Shown here piece after piece: positions 41,121 to 55,040 of a DNA stretch of 64,000 nt. The stretch is from Ecdyonurus torrentis (Eukaryota > Arthropoda > Insecta > Ephemeroptera > Heptageniidae). The stretch spans positions 22,113,412-22,177,411 of the forward strand of contig OX439132.1 of the NCBI GenBank assembly GCA_949318235.1. Direction: 5' to 3'. Under the pieces are notes generated by a model. It did not search any database, was not told the origin of the DNA, and saw nothing but the letters and a program-made list of their open reading frames with translations. Positions within the stretch are counted from its first letter, which is position 1. Every line of letters starts with the position of its first letter. Made by a program: the position numbers and the translations under genes.

Positions 41121-42341
41121 GAACATGAATTATACAAACTAGATAAATATTACGAAAAAATAAACAACTGAAGCATTTATTGATATTTACAATTAAATTC
41201 TTTAATAAAAATAAGAGAAACTTAAACATTAGTGGATAAATGAGAGATACTCTTTACAAGGAAATAAAAGAATCTTTATACAAGGAACTTTGGAAAGGGA
41301 GAATGAGAATGAAGACACCTTGGAAAGGGAGAATGATTTAATAACTTAATTAAAAGTTGAATCATTCAATGAAATCATTTAATCAATTAATATCATGTTA
41401 AATGCGATTTAAATATAAATATATATATATTTTCTTATTCCCTATAATGTTCTTTCTCCATAATTATTTTTAAATATTTATGCTACTAAAGAAAACTTAT
41501 TATTATGGAATTGGAACATACAATTACGATAATGTGAGAGTAATTTATAATTTAAATGATAATTATATATAAAAATATATATATTCCCCCCTTTTTTTAT
41601 TAGTGAAAAAAAGGTGCCGTAAGGAATCCAATAGAGTTGAGCAATTTTTTTTAATGATTTCCAATTTATGAATTTAATTGGAATTCTATATTATATTATT
41701 GCTAATAAAAATATTACAAGAGATATAATTATCAATATCATTTCTGTGAAAATGGAGGAAAATATTAATTAAAATAAAACAGCAAAATAATGATATATTA
41801 ATTAGGAAAATTTAATTAAAAAAAATAATTTAAAATTTTCAGCAAAAAAAACAAACAAAAAAACATAATAATAGTAATAATATTCACAACAACAATAATA
41901 TTAATTGAACAGAAACTAATTCCATTTTAAAGAGGAAGAAAACACAATGATTTTTTTAAACATTTTATTGCAGTGTCTTGCTAGCATTGCATTGCATAGC
42001 CCAAAAGATCTCACTATCAATAATATCAATATATATATATTTTTTTTTTATTATTATTTTTTTTTACTGTATAACTGTATTGAACAAAGAATAGGGCTGT
42101 AGGTTTTAATAGATATAAATAAAATTGAGAACAATAAATTTAAATTTGATTTTATAGAAATTATATTTCATAAAAAAAAACATCATAATACAAGATTTAG
42201 GAATAAATATCTTATTGCTACACAAAATAAAGCATTTTCTAATAAAAAAAAATTAAAACAAAATCTTTTTATTTATTGATGAGATTAAATGTAATGTTGT
42301 AATAATCTTCTAGATAAAATTGAAAATGAAAATAACATTAC
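41118..42341. other. AT-rich non-coding stretch
   Basis: A near-tandem CTTGGAAAGGGAGAATGA occurs twice at about 41288-41338. Nothing else is recognised. Confidence 0.45.
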
Positions 42342-42424
42342 TGATTTTTTTTTTTTTTTTTTTGCTTGCCATATTGTGTTATTGTGCTACACCAATCCCA
42401 GTCCCAGTCAAGACATTGTCTTAT
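42342..42424 (-). mobile_element. LINE 3'-end fragment, family O copy 2
   Basis: Reversed, GACAATGTCTTGACTGGGAC...CAATATGGCAAGC ends in poly(A) (T run at 42345-42363). It matches 21830-21892 but has a CCCAGT duplication. Confidence 0.6.
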
Positions 42425-42557
42425 CGACAGGTAAGGATTTTTACAATTAATGGAAAAGCACACACGGTATACGATACGGTGTTAACTTCGTTAATAACGG
42501 TCATAAAAATCATGATACCATACAGAAGACATTAGACCGAAAATAATATAAATATAC

Positions 42558-42780
42558 ACTTTGGCCAAAACAAGGTCGTTCCCGCCAAAAGCTGTATCCG
42601 CGGTGCTAAACCAATCAGAGAGCGTGTTATAAACCTACTAGCCAATCACAGTTGACTTTACTTTGTTAATTACACTGTATCCGCTCGAACTAGTATTGGG
42701 AGAAGTGTAGTTAGGAGTGTTCCTTTATAATGTAACTTACGTTAGGAAGTAAGTATCGATGTATTCTTGTTTTGGCTAGA
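42558..42780. mobile_element. Repeat family G, copy 1
   Basis: Ends in inverted GCCAAAACAAG (left) and CTTGTTTTGGC (right). 42558-42705 matches 53583-53733 closely, including CTAAACCAATCAGAGAGCGT and GCCAATCACAGTTGACTTTA. It contains two CCAAT motifs. MITE-like, no ORF. Confidence 0.75.
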
Positions 42781-42784
42781 TATG

Positions 42785-42908
42785 TACAGCTCTGACCAAA
42801 AGTTAGAGAACAGGGCAGCGGCGGCCGCTGCATTTTCTCATAAAGATAACACAGTGTGCTGGCGGGTTGCCTATGCATATCGTTCTCAAACTTTTGGCCA
42901 GAGCTGTA
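42785..42908. mobile_element. Tc1/mariner-type MITE (124 bp)
   Basis: TACAGCTCTGACCAAAAGTT at the left pairs with AACTTTTGGCCAGAGCTGTA at the right, TA at both outer edges. The CAGNNCTGGCCAAAAGTTT-like terminus and TA target site are typical of Tc1/mariner elements. The core is GC-rich (GCAGCGGCGGCCGCTGC, itself a palindrome). Only the ends and a short core remain. Confidence 0.8.
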
Positions 42909-46546
<3,638 letters not shown>

Positions 46547-46577
46547 GGGGGGGGGGGGGGGGGAGAGAAGGGGTGGG
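46547..46577 (+). repeat. G17 tract with further G clusters
   Basis: Seventeen consecutive G followed by AGAGAAGGGGTGGG. It has strong G-quadruplex potential on the plus strand and lies about 0.3 kb upstream of the LINE. Confidence 0.95.
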
Positions 46578-46963
46578 ACGTGTACATTCAAACAGGTGTG
46601 CCTCACGCGTGTTGCTTTAACTAAAAAGGAAATATATTTGTTTCGTATCTATTTTAAAACACTCTACACCGACTTTTATATACTTATATGAGTAACGTAA
46701 TATTCATAATATTTCCCTTCAATCTTAGTTAAAAGCTCTTTACTATAATTTGCGGTGATCTTGTGGCTACTTTACATTTCTAATATTAAGTAATATATCG
46801 AAAATCTCATTTGCGCTCATTTCACTTTGTATATTATACAACACGTGTATATAGATTATAGATTATAGATTATAGTGAGTAGTGGACTTCGGAGAGAGAG
46901 GTTGTGTTTGGTGTTTGCTCCGTCGTATACTACTGTATATTGTGCTGAAAAAGTGAAATAAAA

Positions 46964-47962
46964 ATGTCGTCGTGTGTGATATGTAAAAAAGGATTTCAAG
47001 TGAATGAAGAGAAGATTTTATGTAATGGCTGCAAATTGTGCTATGCACATAATGGGTGCATTAAACTTGAGACAAAAGTAGAGCCAAATAAACCAGGGAG
47101 GAAACCTAAATGGCTCTGTCTTAAGTGTAAACAAGAAAAAAAAGACATACTTTCAGATGCAAGTGAAGATGAGGAAAAGAAAGGTGAGAAATCATTGTTT
47201 GATTTACTTGAGGATATAAATAAAAGACTTGATAAAGTAGATAAAAGACTTGATAAAGTAGATAAGATTGAACAAGATACCTCTGTAATCAAAGATTTAA
47301 AAGAAAGCACCGATTTTTTGTCAAAGAAATATGATGATTTACTGGAGAGATTTGATAATCAAGATAAATTATTTAAAAAAATGAGTATTGAAATTAATGA
47401 ACTAAAAGAAAAAGTGATTAAGAAGGATAATGAAGTATCTGAACTAAATGTTAGAGTGCAAGAACTTGAGCAAGAGAGATTGTCTATGAACATTGAATTT
47501 CATGGAATGCCAGTGACTACGGGAGAGAACACGCGTGATGTGATAGAGAGTGTGGCCAAAGTTATTGGCGCTCCTTCTGCTGCACAATCAGTTGAAGACT
47601 GTTATCGCGTGTATGCTAACCCAAAGAATGTACGTAAACAAGGCATACCACCTATTGTTGTGGTCAAGTTCAAATCAACTGAGGCGAGGAGAGTGTGGCT
47701 TGACAGAAGTAAAACACGTAATCTTACAATAGGCAAAGTTCAAGGTAATGCAAAGGAAGACAAGTTATTTGTTTGTGAACATCTGACTCCAGAATTGAAA
47801 AGATTATTCTACAAAACTCGCACAGCTGCTAAAGTTAGAGGTTGGAAGTTTGTGTGGGTCAAGGATGGAAAAATATTGGCAAAGAAAACTGAAGATACAG
47901 GTACTATAAGAATAAAATGTGATGATGATTTTGATCGACGTATGCCAGGAGTTCCATTCTAA
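46964..47962 (+). CDS. LINE ORF1 protein: PHD finger, coiled coil, FP25K/L1-ORF1-like C-terminus
   Basis: This 332-aa protein presumably binds the element's RNA and chaperones it. Residues 4-55 form a C4HC3 PHD-type zinc finger: C4/C7, C20/C23, H29/C32, C52/C55, with the conserved W50 two residues before C52. Residues about 65-165 are a charged heptad-rich coiled coil containing a tandem KRLDKVD duplication (a 21-bp repeat in the DNA), likely for oligomerisation. Residues about 170-330 resemble the C-terminal region of LINE ORF1 and FP25K-like proteins: FHGMP, IGAPS, DCYRVYA, PPIVVVKFKS and a basic C-terminus. ATG at 46964 follows AAAA and is the first in frame. The ORF has no internal stop, and ORF2 follows 37 bp downstream. 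Base composition is less AT-biased than ORF2. Confident as a LINE ORF1; the RNA-binding role is by family. Confidence 0.9.
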   Translation: MSSCVICKKGFQVNEEKILCNGCKLCYAHNGCIKLETKVEPNKPGRKPKWLCLKCKQEKKDILSDASEDEEKKGEKSLFDLLEDINKRLDKVDKRLDKVDKIEQDTSVIKDLKESTDFLSKKYDDLLERFDNQDKLFKKMSIEINELKEKVIKKDNEVSELNVRVQELEQERLSMNIEFHGMPVTTGENTRDVIESVAKVIGAPSAAQSVEDCYRVYANPKNVRKQGIPPIVVVKFKSTEARRVWLDRSKTRNLTIGKVQGNAKEDKLFVCEHLTPELKRLFYKTRTAAKVRGWKFVWVKDGKILAKKTEDTGTIRIKCDDDFDRRMPGVPF

Positions 47963-47999
47963 TGTGAATTGAAATGTTAGTTTAATTTTGTTTTTTTAT

Positions 48000-50924
48000 A
48001 TGGAAGAGTCCCTAAATTTTAATTTTGATTATGTAAATTGTGAAGTAAAAAATGATTTAAATGATATTTTTATTGATAAGAAAAAGAAAAATAATAATGT
48101 TATTATTGTTCATCAAAACATACGTTCTATAAGAAAAAATTTTAATAATTTTTTAGCTTATGTTAATAAAAATGTTGAGAATATTGATATTATTGTGTTG
48201 ACTGAAATTTATATTTTTGATCATGAAATAAAGGTTTATAATTTAATTAATTTTGATAAATTTGTAAAAAGTAGAGAAGAAAATAAAGGTGGTGGTGTTT
48301 TAGTGTTTGTAAATAAGAAATTTGATGCTAAAATTATTGATATAAAATTTATTAATGCGGAGGTTTTAAGTCTAAAGTTGAATAATAATTTAATGCTGTA
48401 TAATATTTATAGACCTCCAGGTTCTAACAAACTTTTATTCATAAAAGAATTAAAAGAGTGTATTTTAAAAAATAATGAAAGTAATTGTGTGATTTTAGGT
48501 GATATAAATTTAAATTTGTTAGATCAAAATGATAATATTGTACAAAAATATGAAAATAAAATGGCAAAATATGGTTATCTAAAAATTGTTAATGATGTTA
48601 CAAGGGAGGAATGTACAATACTAGGAAATTATTCAGCTACTTGTATTGATCATATTTTTGTTAAATTAAATAATTTGTTTGAAATTGATAATAGTTTTAT
48701 AATTAAAAGTAAAATCACCGATCATTATATGACTGGTTGTATATTGAGTACTAATTTAATTAATAATAATTGTAATGAAAAAGTAAAAATTAAAAATTTA
48801 AAAAAATTCAGAAATATGATTTGTAATTATGATTGGAGTATATGTAATAATATTAATTGTCCAAATGAATTATATAATCATATTGTAACAGTTTTTCGAA
48901 ATATAAGTGATAAATGTGAAAGTGAAAAATTATTAAATAGCAAGAATAGAAGATTAAATAATGTGTGGTGTACTGATGAAATAAAATTTCTTATGAAAGA
49001 TAGAGACAAATATTTTCAAAAATTTAAAAACTCATTACATATGCCTGAATATAGAATTAGATATAAAAAATTAAGAAACAAAATAAATTTTTTAATAAAT
49101 AAAGAAAAAAATAATTATTATCATTCTAAATTTGTTGAAATTGCTGGTGATATAAGAAAATCTTGGTGTTTTATTAATCAAATATTAGGGAAAGAAAATC
49201 TTAATATTGATAATATTATTATTAAATATATGTCTGATGTAAGTTCTATCAAAGATATTGCTAATAATTTTGTAAATCATTTTGTAAATTCAATTGAAGA
49301 TGTAAAGATTAATTGTAATTTAATATTAAGTGAAAATTCGCTTAAATTTAATAGTAATTTACAATCAATGTATCTACCAAAATTAAATGAGAAACGAGCA
49401 GTTTATATTATTAATTTATTAAGTAAGAAAAAAGGACCAGGTCATGATAATATAGGTGTTCAGGATATTTTATTTGGTGGCGAATCATTAATTCAATATT
49501 TAATAAGATTAACAAATATGTGTATTGAAAGCTCAGTATATCCTGATAATCTAAAATTATCATTGATAAGGCCAATTTATAAAGGTGGGGATCATAAACT
49601 ATATAATAATTTTAGACCAGTTGCTGTATCTGCTTTTGTTGATAAATTTATACAAAAACATATTGAATTATTATTGTCTGATTATTTAGAAGAATTCAAT
49701 ATTATAAATAAAAATCAATATGCCTATCAAAAAAAAAAGGGTACAGCAAAATGTCTATATGATGTTTCCAATTTTATAAATGAAGAATTAGAAAAAGGGC
49801 ATCATGTTCTTTGTTTATTTGTTGATTATTCCAAAGCATTTGACACTATAGACCATGACTTATTGTTAAAAGATTTAGAAGAAATTGGAATACGAGGACC
49901 AACATTAATGTTAATTGCGAATATTATAAAAAATAGACAAGTTGCTGTCAAAATTAAAAATATTGTAAGTGAAATTAAAATAATAAAATGCGGTATAATA
50001 CAAGGAGGGGTCTTAAGTGCTAAATTCTTTATAATTTATGTTAACAAAATTTTTAATTTACTAAAATATTGTAAAGCAAAAATGTTTGCCGATGATTTAC
50101 TTATGATAGCGGCTCATAGTAACTTTGAAGTTGCAAATAAAATGTTACAAAATGATTTTGATTCAGTTTTGGAATGGTCGCATGATAGGAAAATATTAAT
50201 TAATAGGAAAAAAACAAAAGTTATGCACATTTTTAATAAGTATACATATACTATGCAAAATATTCAATTAAGAGCTCATACTAATAAGTGTTTACATAAT
50301 TTTACTTTAAATTGTAATTGTGAGTTTGTAGAACAAGTAAATAATTATAATTACTTAGGAGCTATTATTGATCAAACATTTGATTGGGATTTGCATATTA
50401 TGCAACTGTTAAATAAATTGAGATCTGCAATTTTTAAATTAAAAACAGTAAGATCATATGTGAATGAACAGACGATGAGACAATTATATTTTTCTTTTGT
50501 ACATCCACATATATTATACGGTTTATTATCTTATGGTTGTACTAAATCAGGTAAATTATGGGAATTGAAAAAAATGCAAATAAGAATATTAAAAATTTTA
50601 AAAAAAGGAAATAAGCTAAAAAGTGATCTTGAATATTTTAAGTACTTTAAGATATTGCCAATAGAAGAAATGTTTAAATGTTCTTTTATTTGTGAAAATT
50701 ATTTTGAAAATTCTCATGGTATACCGAGAACTCATATTTATAGTACCAGAACAGCAGTGACCAATCCTTTATTTGTACCAAAAATTGTAAATAGATTCAC
50801 TGAAAGGACAAAAAAATTTTTACTTCCTAAATTATGGAATCAAATTCCATCAGAATTAAAAAGTTTTGCAAATAAAAATGAAACGAAATTTAATATGAAA
50901 AAATTCTTTCTTGATAATTTATAA
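48000..50924 (+). CDS. LINE ORF2 protein: APE endonuclease and reverse transcriptase
   Basis: This 974-aa protein would nick target DNA and reverse-transcribe the element RNA at the nick. An APE-type endonuclease fills residues about 30-245: HQNIRS (N40), LTE (E69), YRPPG, GDINLN (D168, N170) and TDH (D241, H242), so the catalytic set looks complete. The reverse transcriptase spans about 470-760: FRPVAVSAFVDKFIQ, motif A VDYSKAFD (D609), motif B QGGVLS (668-673, usually QGS) and motif C FADD (696-699). The C-terminus has the LWNQIPSELK element of CR1/L2-like LINEs. No RNase H or gag knuckle is seen. I start at ATG 48000; the frame is open back to a TTG at 47988, which is unlikely to be used. 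Codons are extremely AT-rich. No frameshift or stop is present. Confidence 0.93.
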   Translation: MEESLNFNFDYVNCEVKNDLNDIFIDKKKKNNNVIIVHQNIRSIRKNFNNFLAYVNKNVENIDIIVLTEIYIFDHEIKVYNLINFDKFVKSREENKGGGVLVFVNKKFDAKIIDIKFINAEVLSLKLNNNLMLYNIYRPPGSNKLLFIKELKECILKNNESNCVILGDINLNLLDQNDNIVQKYENKMAKYGYLKIVNDVTREECTILGNYSATCIDHIFVKLNNLFEIDNSFIIKSKITDHYMTGCILSTNLINNNCNEKVKIKNLKKFRNMICNYDWSICNNINCPNELYNHIVTVFRNISDKCESEKLLNSKNRRLNNVWCTDEIKFLMKDRDKYFQKFKNSLHMPEYRIRYKKLRNKINFLINKEKNNYYHSKFVEIAGDIRKSWCFINQILGKENLNIDNIIIKYMSDVSSIKDIANNFVNHFVNSIEDVKINCNLILSENSLKFNSNLQSMYLPKLNEKRAVYIINLLSKKKGPGHDNIGVQDILFGGESLIQYLIRLTNMCIESSVYPDNLKLSLIRPIYKGGDHKLYNNFRPVAVSAFVDKFIQKHIELLLSDYLEEFNIINKNQYAYQKKKGTAKCLYDVSNFINEELEKGHHVLCLFVDYSKAFDTIDHDLLLKDLEEIGIRGPTLMLIANIIKNRQVAVKIKNIVSEIKIIKCGIIQGGVLSAKFFIIYVNKIFNLLKYCKAKMFADDLLMIAAHSNFEVANKMLQNDFDSVLEWSHDRKILINRKKTKVMHIFNKYTYTMQNIQLRAHTNKCLHNFTLNCNCEFVEQVNNYNYLGAIIDQTFDWDLHIMQLLNKLRSAIFKLKTVRSYVNEQTMRQLYFSFVHPHILYGLLSYGCTKSGKLWELKKMQIRILKILKKGNKLKSDLEYFKYFKILPIEEMFKCSFICENYFENSHGIPRTHIYSTRTAVTNPLFVPKIVNRFTERTKKFLLPKLWNQIPSELKSFANKNETKFNMKKFFLDNL

Positions 50925-51014
50925 AATGTTGAACAATTTTTTGCTGTTTGTATTGATTAATGATGATTAATTTTTGCTTCTTGTATTATAAAAATACTTC
51001 TCTTAAATGAAATG

Positions 51015-51052
<38 letters not shown>

Positions 51053-51159
51053 TTTTTGTGTAAATACGTACTTTATTTGCTTTTGAAATATATATAATAA
51101 AAAATATGTATATGTAGTAATATAATATAATAAGACACGATTGTGTAACAATAAATGAA

Positions 51160-51187
51160 CCAACCGATAAGGCTATGCCTTGGTTGG
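51160..51187 (+). other. 3' UTR stem-loop of the LINE
   Basis: CCAACC, GAT bulge, AAGGC, TAT loop, GCCTT, GGTTGG fold into a two-part stem about 20 bp before the A-rich tail. In several LINE groups a 3' hairpin is what the reverse transcriptase recognises, so that role is inferred here. Confidence 0.7.
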
Positions 51188-51214
51188 ACTTTGTATATTT
51201 GTGTGTTTGAAAAA

Positions 51215-51246
<32 letters not shown>

Positions 51247-51250
<4 letters not shown>

Positions 51251-52352
51251 TATATAATATTATATAAAATATCGTTTTATCGTATCAATCGATATCACTA
51301 AACTTAGGATCAATCAAATAGTTTTATAACGTGCAATTTTTTCTTTTTGCTATTAAAATGTGCAATTTTTTTCTTTTCACTTTCTGGTATAAGATTCTGG
51401 TATAAAACTCTGATGTTTAGTAAATTTTAAAGCCATCAACATGTTAACTTAAAAATATGTTGCATTAAGTATTCATCTAAATATACTAAATATACTTACA
51501 ATTTGTAGTTTATTTCTTAATGAAAATAATTAGTTAAATGCAAATTGAAAGATAAATGAGAGTAAAAAAATACTCTCAGTATTCCACTTAAGTTTAAGTG
51601 CTTTAATATTCAAGTAAAATTTGCATAGCTTATCAGTTATATTAATTGGTAATTAGAAATGCATTTCTATTCCATCTTTGGTATAATTGCTTTTTCTCCT
51701 TATTCAATTTTATGAGCATCCTGTAGAAATTAAAGATGATTTATTGACAGACGTGATTTAGTAATAGTTATGATAATCATCAGCAAACTTATAGAATTCT
51801 AATTATGAATGTTAAAAAAAAAGTTAATAAAGTATTATTCCTCTTTATTTAAAAGGAGTAGTTATACCAGGTGATATATCACGAACTAAATGATCATGAG
51901 ACATAAATTTAAAATGAAGTAAAAATGAAATGTTAATTAAAAGTTTATTTAAGCCAAGCACATGCAAACACGATTAAATATTAAGGTTATTTCCTATTAA
52001 AGTTAATATTTAAATTTGAAAATTCAAAGTTGAAGTTGGTATGCATTAAAAATAAAAAAGAATCATATGATTCTAGCGAAAAATTTATTCGAAAATTTAC
52101 AATATCTCTATTAAAATTAAATATTATCTAAAACTACAAATCTTCATGGGTAAGGCTGTGTTCCACACTTAAGCCCTTCAATTAATACATACGTTCAACC
52201 CCACTCTTACCTACTTGTAGCATATTTAACCTTATTAACAGGTGAAATAGTCTACAGCAGGGTGGATTTATTTCTCCATCCCAAGTATCAACTTGTTAGT
52301 ATAAATATATACTAAAATTTAATATTGGACCGTAAAATGACTGAATGAACCG
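51247..52352. other. AT-rich non-coding stretch
   Basis: A TA-rich junction follows the LINE. A slightly GC-richer piece lies at 52145-52270. Nothing was recognised. Confidence 0.45.
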
Positions 52353-52546
52353 CACGGAAAGAATCAATTTCGTAATTTATGCTACATTTATGTCATTATA
52401 GAAAAAATTATGCTAAAATAAAACATCATATGTATGCTATATAACATAATTATTATACACAATATAGCATAAATTATGCAGCATTGAACAAAATGTGCTA
52501 AACATGAGCTAGCATAATTATTACGTATTTATTTTTGTCAGTTCGT
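52353..52546 (+). mobile_element. Family D MITE, copy 3
   Basis: Left CACGGAAAGAATCAATTTCG, interior ATAGCATAAATTATGCAGC and ATTGAACAAAATGTGCT, right GAGCTAGCATAATTATTACG then TTTTTGTC. It is 25 bp from family A copy 6. Confidence 0.78.
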
Positions 52547-52570
52547 GAATTGTGTTATTACAGTATTTAG

Positions 52571-52912
52571 TTAAAGGAATAGACCAGAGAAAAACACAAG
52601 CATTTATATCACAAAACACTTGATGGGATTTACATAAATAACATTAGGTTTTCTCAAAACCCAACAGTAGCACCGTAGCAGTGATTCGAAAACTTGATTT
52701 ATGCAACCCGCACAACATATTTATAATAATTTTTGCATGTTTCTGACGTCACAAACATGAATTTTCACGGAAATTGCATACTTTACAGTTTTTCCACGCT
52801 CTCTCGTGGGGCTACATTAACATGCTGGTAAAAATTGTCATCAGTTTTGAAGATCCCATTTCTTGTTTATTCATTAAAAAGCACATATTGTTTTATGTGG
52901 TCTATGGCTTTA
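52571..52912 (-). mobile_element. MITE family A, copy 6 (reversed)
   Basis: Left TTAAAGGAATAGACCAGAG, right ATGTGGTCTATGGCTTTA (TTAA mutated to TTTA). TTTCTGACGTCACAAACATG and a short seed CACGCTCTCTCGTGG are present. Confidence 0.9.
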
Positions 52913-53582
52913 TTCATGGAAAATTAATTTTGAAAACTTTGTGTTAATTATGACAATGTTTCCTTATCCTTATATGGTTATTGAGGTTTAAATTGTTTAC
53001 TTTATCTCTCACTCAACTTTAGTTGTAGGGGAGGTTTAGTTTCAACAATGAGCTTTAATTGCAAATTACGCTACTGAATTAATAAATTCTTTTTTGTAAT
53101 TCAAGTTTTAGTATTTCACAAGTTAAAATAAAAACATATTATTTTTATTACTTTAAATAAAACTATTTTTTCTATATTAAAGAGTATTGAATTCCGATGT
53201 GTATGTGTATACGAAAGGGATTGATTTTGCAATATTCAATTCTCTATAATATATTATTCACAACACTATCTCACTTTTGACATTTTTTGATATTGTTGAA
53301 AACGTGCTGAAAGATCAAATAAACAAATACTGAAAGAACTGGAAGTATGCTTTTTTTTTTTTTTTTTTTTGGTATTTAATATAATTGTTATTAACTTCGT
53401 ATATTTGAAACTTAAAATGTATCATTAGTTATATAGTAATGAATAATGATTTTTACTGTAACAAAATATGATAGCATCAAGTAGGTGCTAGTTAGGTGTT
53501 CTTTAAGTATTACAAGTATTTATTAAAAAAAAAAAAAAAAAAAAGTGAATGGAAAAGATGAATATAAAAAACATTATACACA
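52913..53582. other. AT-rich non-coding stretch
   Basis: Poly(T) at 53351-53370 and poly(A) at 53524-53544. Nothing else is recognised. Confidence 0.45.
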
Positions 53583-53733
53583 TATGCCAAAACAACGTCT
53601 TTCCCACCAAAAGCTGCATCCGGAGGGCTAAACCAATCAGAGAGCGTGTTATAAACCTACTAGCCAATCACAGTTGACTTTACATAGTTAATTACACTGC
53701 ATCCTCTCGAATTAGTATTGGGAGAAATGTACA
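53583..53733. mobile_element. Repeat family G, copy 2 (right end missing)
   Basis: From TATGCCAAAACAACGTC to TTGGGAGAAATGTA it follows the copy at 42558-42705. It then stops exactly where family E begins, and the last 75 bp of G are absent on the far side of E. Confidence 0.75.
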
Positions 53734-53880
53734 TATACTCGACTCAAAAAAACTGAGTTACCTGCCGTTCGACCTTTTACGGTATCGCCCAGCCGCCCCC
53801 CTTCTCCTCAAATGTGACAATGGGTGATACTTTCAGCATGCCTGATTTAAATCGACTGAGGTTTTTTGAGTCGATTATAT
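53734..53880 (+). mobile_element. Family E element, copy 2
   Basis: TATACTCGACTCAAAAAAAC to GAGGTTTTTTGAGTCGATTA. The interior from GAGTTACCTGCCGTTCGACC through the GC-rich core is essentially identical to copy 1. Confidence 0.88.
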
Positions 53881-53919
53881 ATTATTATAAATTCTATTAT
53901 ACATTATTATACTAAACTA

Positions 53920-53963
<44 letters not shown>

Positions 53964-54821
53964 GTGTGATTTTGTTCTAGTTTGTATTTTTTATTTCTAT
54001 TTTCTTCTAACGGGTAGTTTGCTCTAAATGCTATTTTAAGCATTCATTAATTACTTACAGGAAATAACTTTTTATGTTTGTTTACGGCTAAAAATCATAA
54101 AAATTAATTAATCTTCTATAAATTCACAATATAGCAAGCACATTAAGTTCTTTGAAAAGATTACTAAATTATAAAAAGAAAAAAAATCTTAAAAGTTTGA
54201 TTTTTTTTTCAGTGTAAATTTTGATACATATAACTTCTTCTTTTTTTTTTTACATTTATATTCTAATATCAAGATTTCTTGATATAAATTTTTTGTTCTC
54301 CATTAAAGTCAGTGATGCAGAAAATAACTCCTGGTTTTTAATCTAAAATATATTTGTATAAAATTAAAAATTTCTTTTCTACTTTATAAATTATAATCTA
54401 TAGATTAATCAAGTAAAAAGAAAAGATTTTTATCTATGTTAAATTTTTAATAAAGTCTCATTTAAATTATTTTTTTTATCATTATAATACTGATTGAAAA
54501 TTGTAATTACTAATAAATTACAATTTTAGAATCTGTTGAAATGAAATGAAATTTTTATAGAAAAAAAAATTACATATCTATACCGTGATATTTAATCTTA
54601 CTCTGGTTAAGGAAACTTCCTGTATTTATATGAAAAAATAAGTTAATTAAGTCTTCATAATGTACGTAATAGATGACTAAAGAAGGTTCCCGCTGAAAAG
54701 TACTGGTCAGCTGGAGACGTATTGCGAATCAAAATTACATTGATCACATGGGAAAGAAAATATAAACTTCCATAAATATAAATTAGAAAGTAACAAAAAA
54801 TAGAATATTGATATTCTCTTT
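53881..54821. other. AT-rich non-coding stretch
   Basis: Poly(A) of about 39 at 53922-53960. A GC-richer piece near 54680-54760 is unassigned. Confidence 0.45.
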
Positions 54822-55040
54822 CACGGGAAGATTAAGTTACCTAATTTATGCTGCATTTATGGCATTATGGCATAATTAATGCTAAATTGGAAGAGCATAA
54901 ATAATTATGCTGTACAACATAATATTTATGCCATGTAACATAGACTTTATGCAGTTGAATATAGCATAGATTATGTTGTATTGAACAAATTGTGCTGAAA
55001 ATGAGCTAGCATAATTATTACGTAGCTATTTTTGTCCGTG
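54822..55040 (+). mobile_element. Family D MITE, copy 4 (best-preserved ends)
   Basis: Starts CACGGGAAGATTAAGTTACC and ends TACGTAGCTATTTTTGTCCG, defining a 219-bp element with termini CACGGACAAAAAT-like. Interior GAATATAGCATAGATTATG and GTATTGAACAAATTGTGCT match copy 2. Confidence 0.82.

Larger units (their letters stand above)
46855..51246 (+). mobile_element. Apparently intact two-ORF LINE, CR1/L2-like group
   Basis: A complete non-LTR retrotransposon: short 5' leader, ORF1 (46964-47962), a 37-bp gap, ORF2 (48000-50924), a 3' UTR with an internal A run (51016-51049), a hairpin (51160-51187) and a terminal A-rich tail (51210-51246). Both frames are open from end to end. The 5' border is uncertain; I place it near the GATTATAGATTATA repeats at 46855-46880. 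No clean target-site duplication was found. Group assignment rests on the PHD-finger ORF1, the APE endonuclease without a restriction-like domain or RNase H, and the C-terminal LPKLWNQIPSELK-type motif usual in CR1/L2-related clades. Clade-level naming needs a tree. Confidence 0.88.

Noticed and set aside
47988..47999. ORF2 start at TTG 47988
   Set aside because: The frame is open, but the codon is TTG. The first ATG, at 48000, is the better start in a eukaryotic element.
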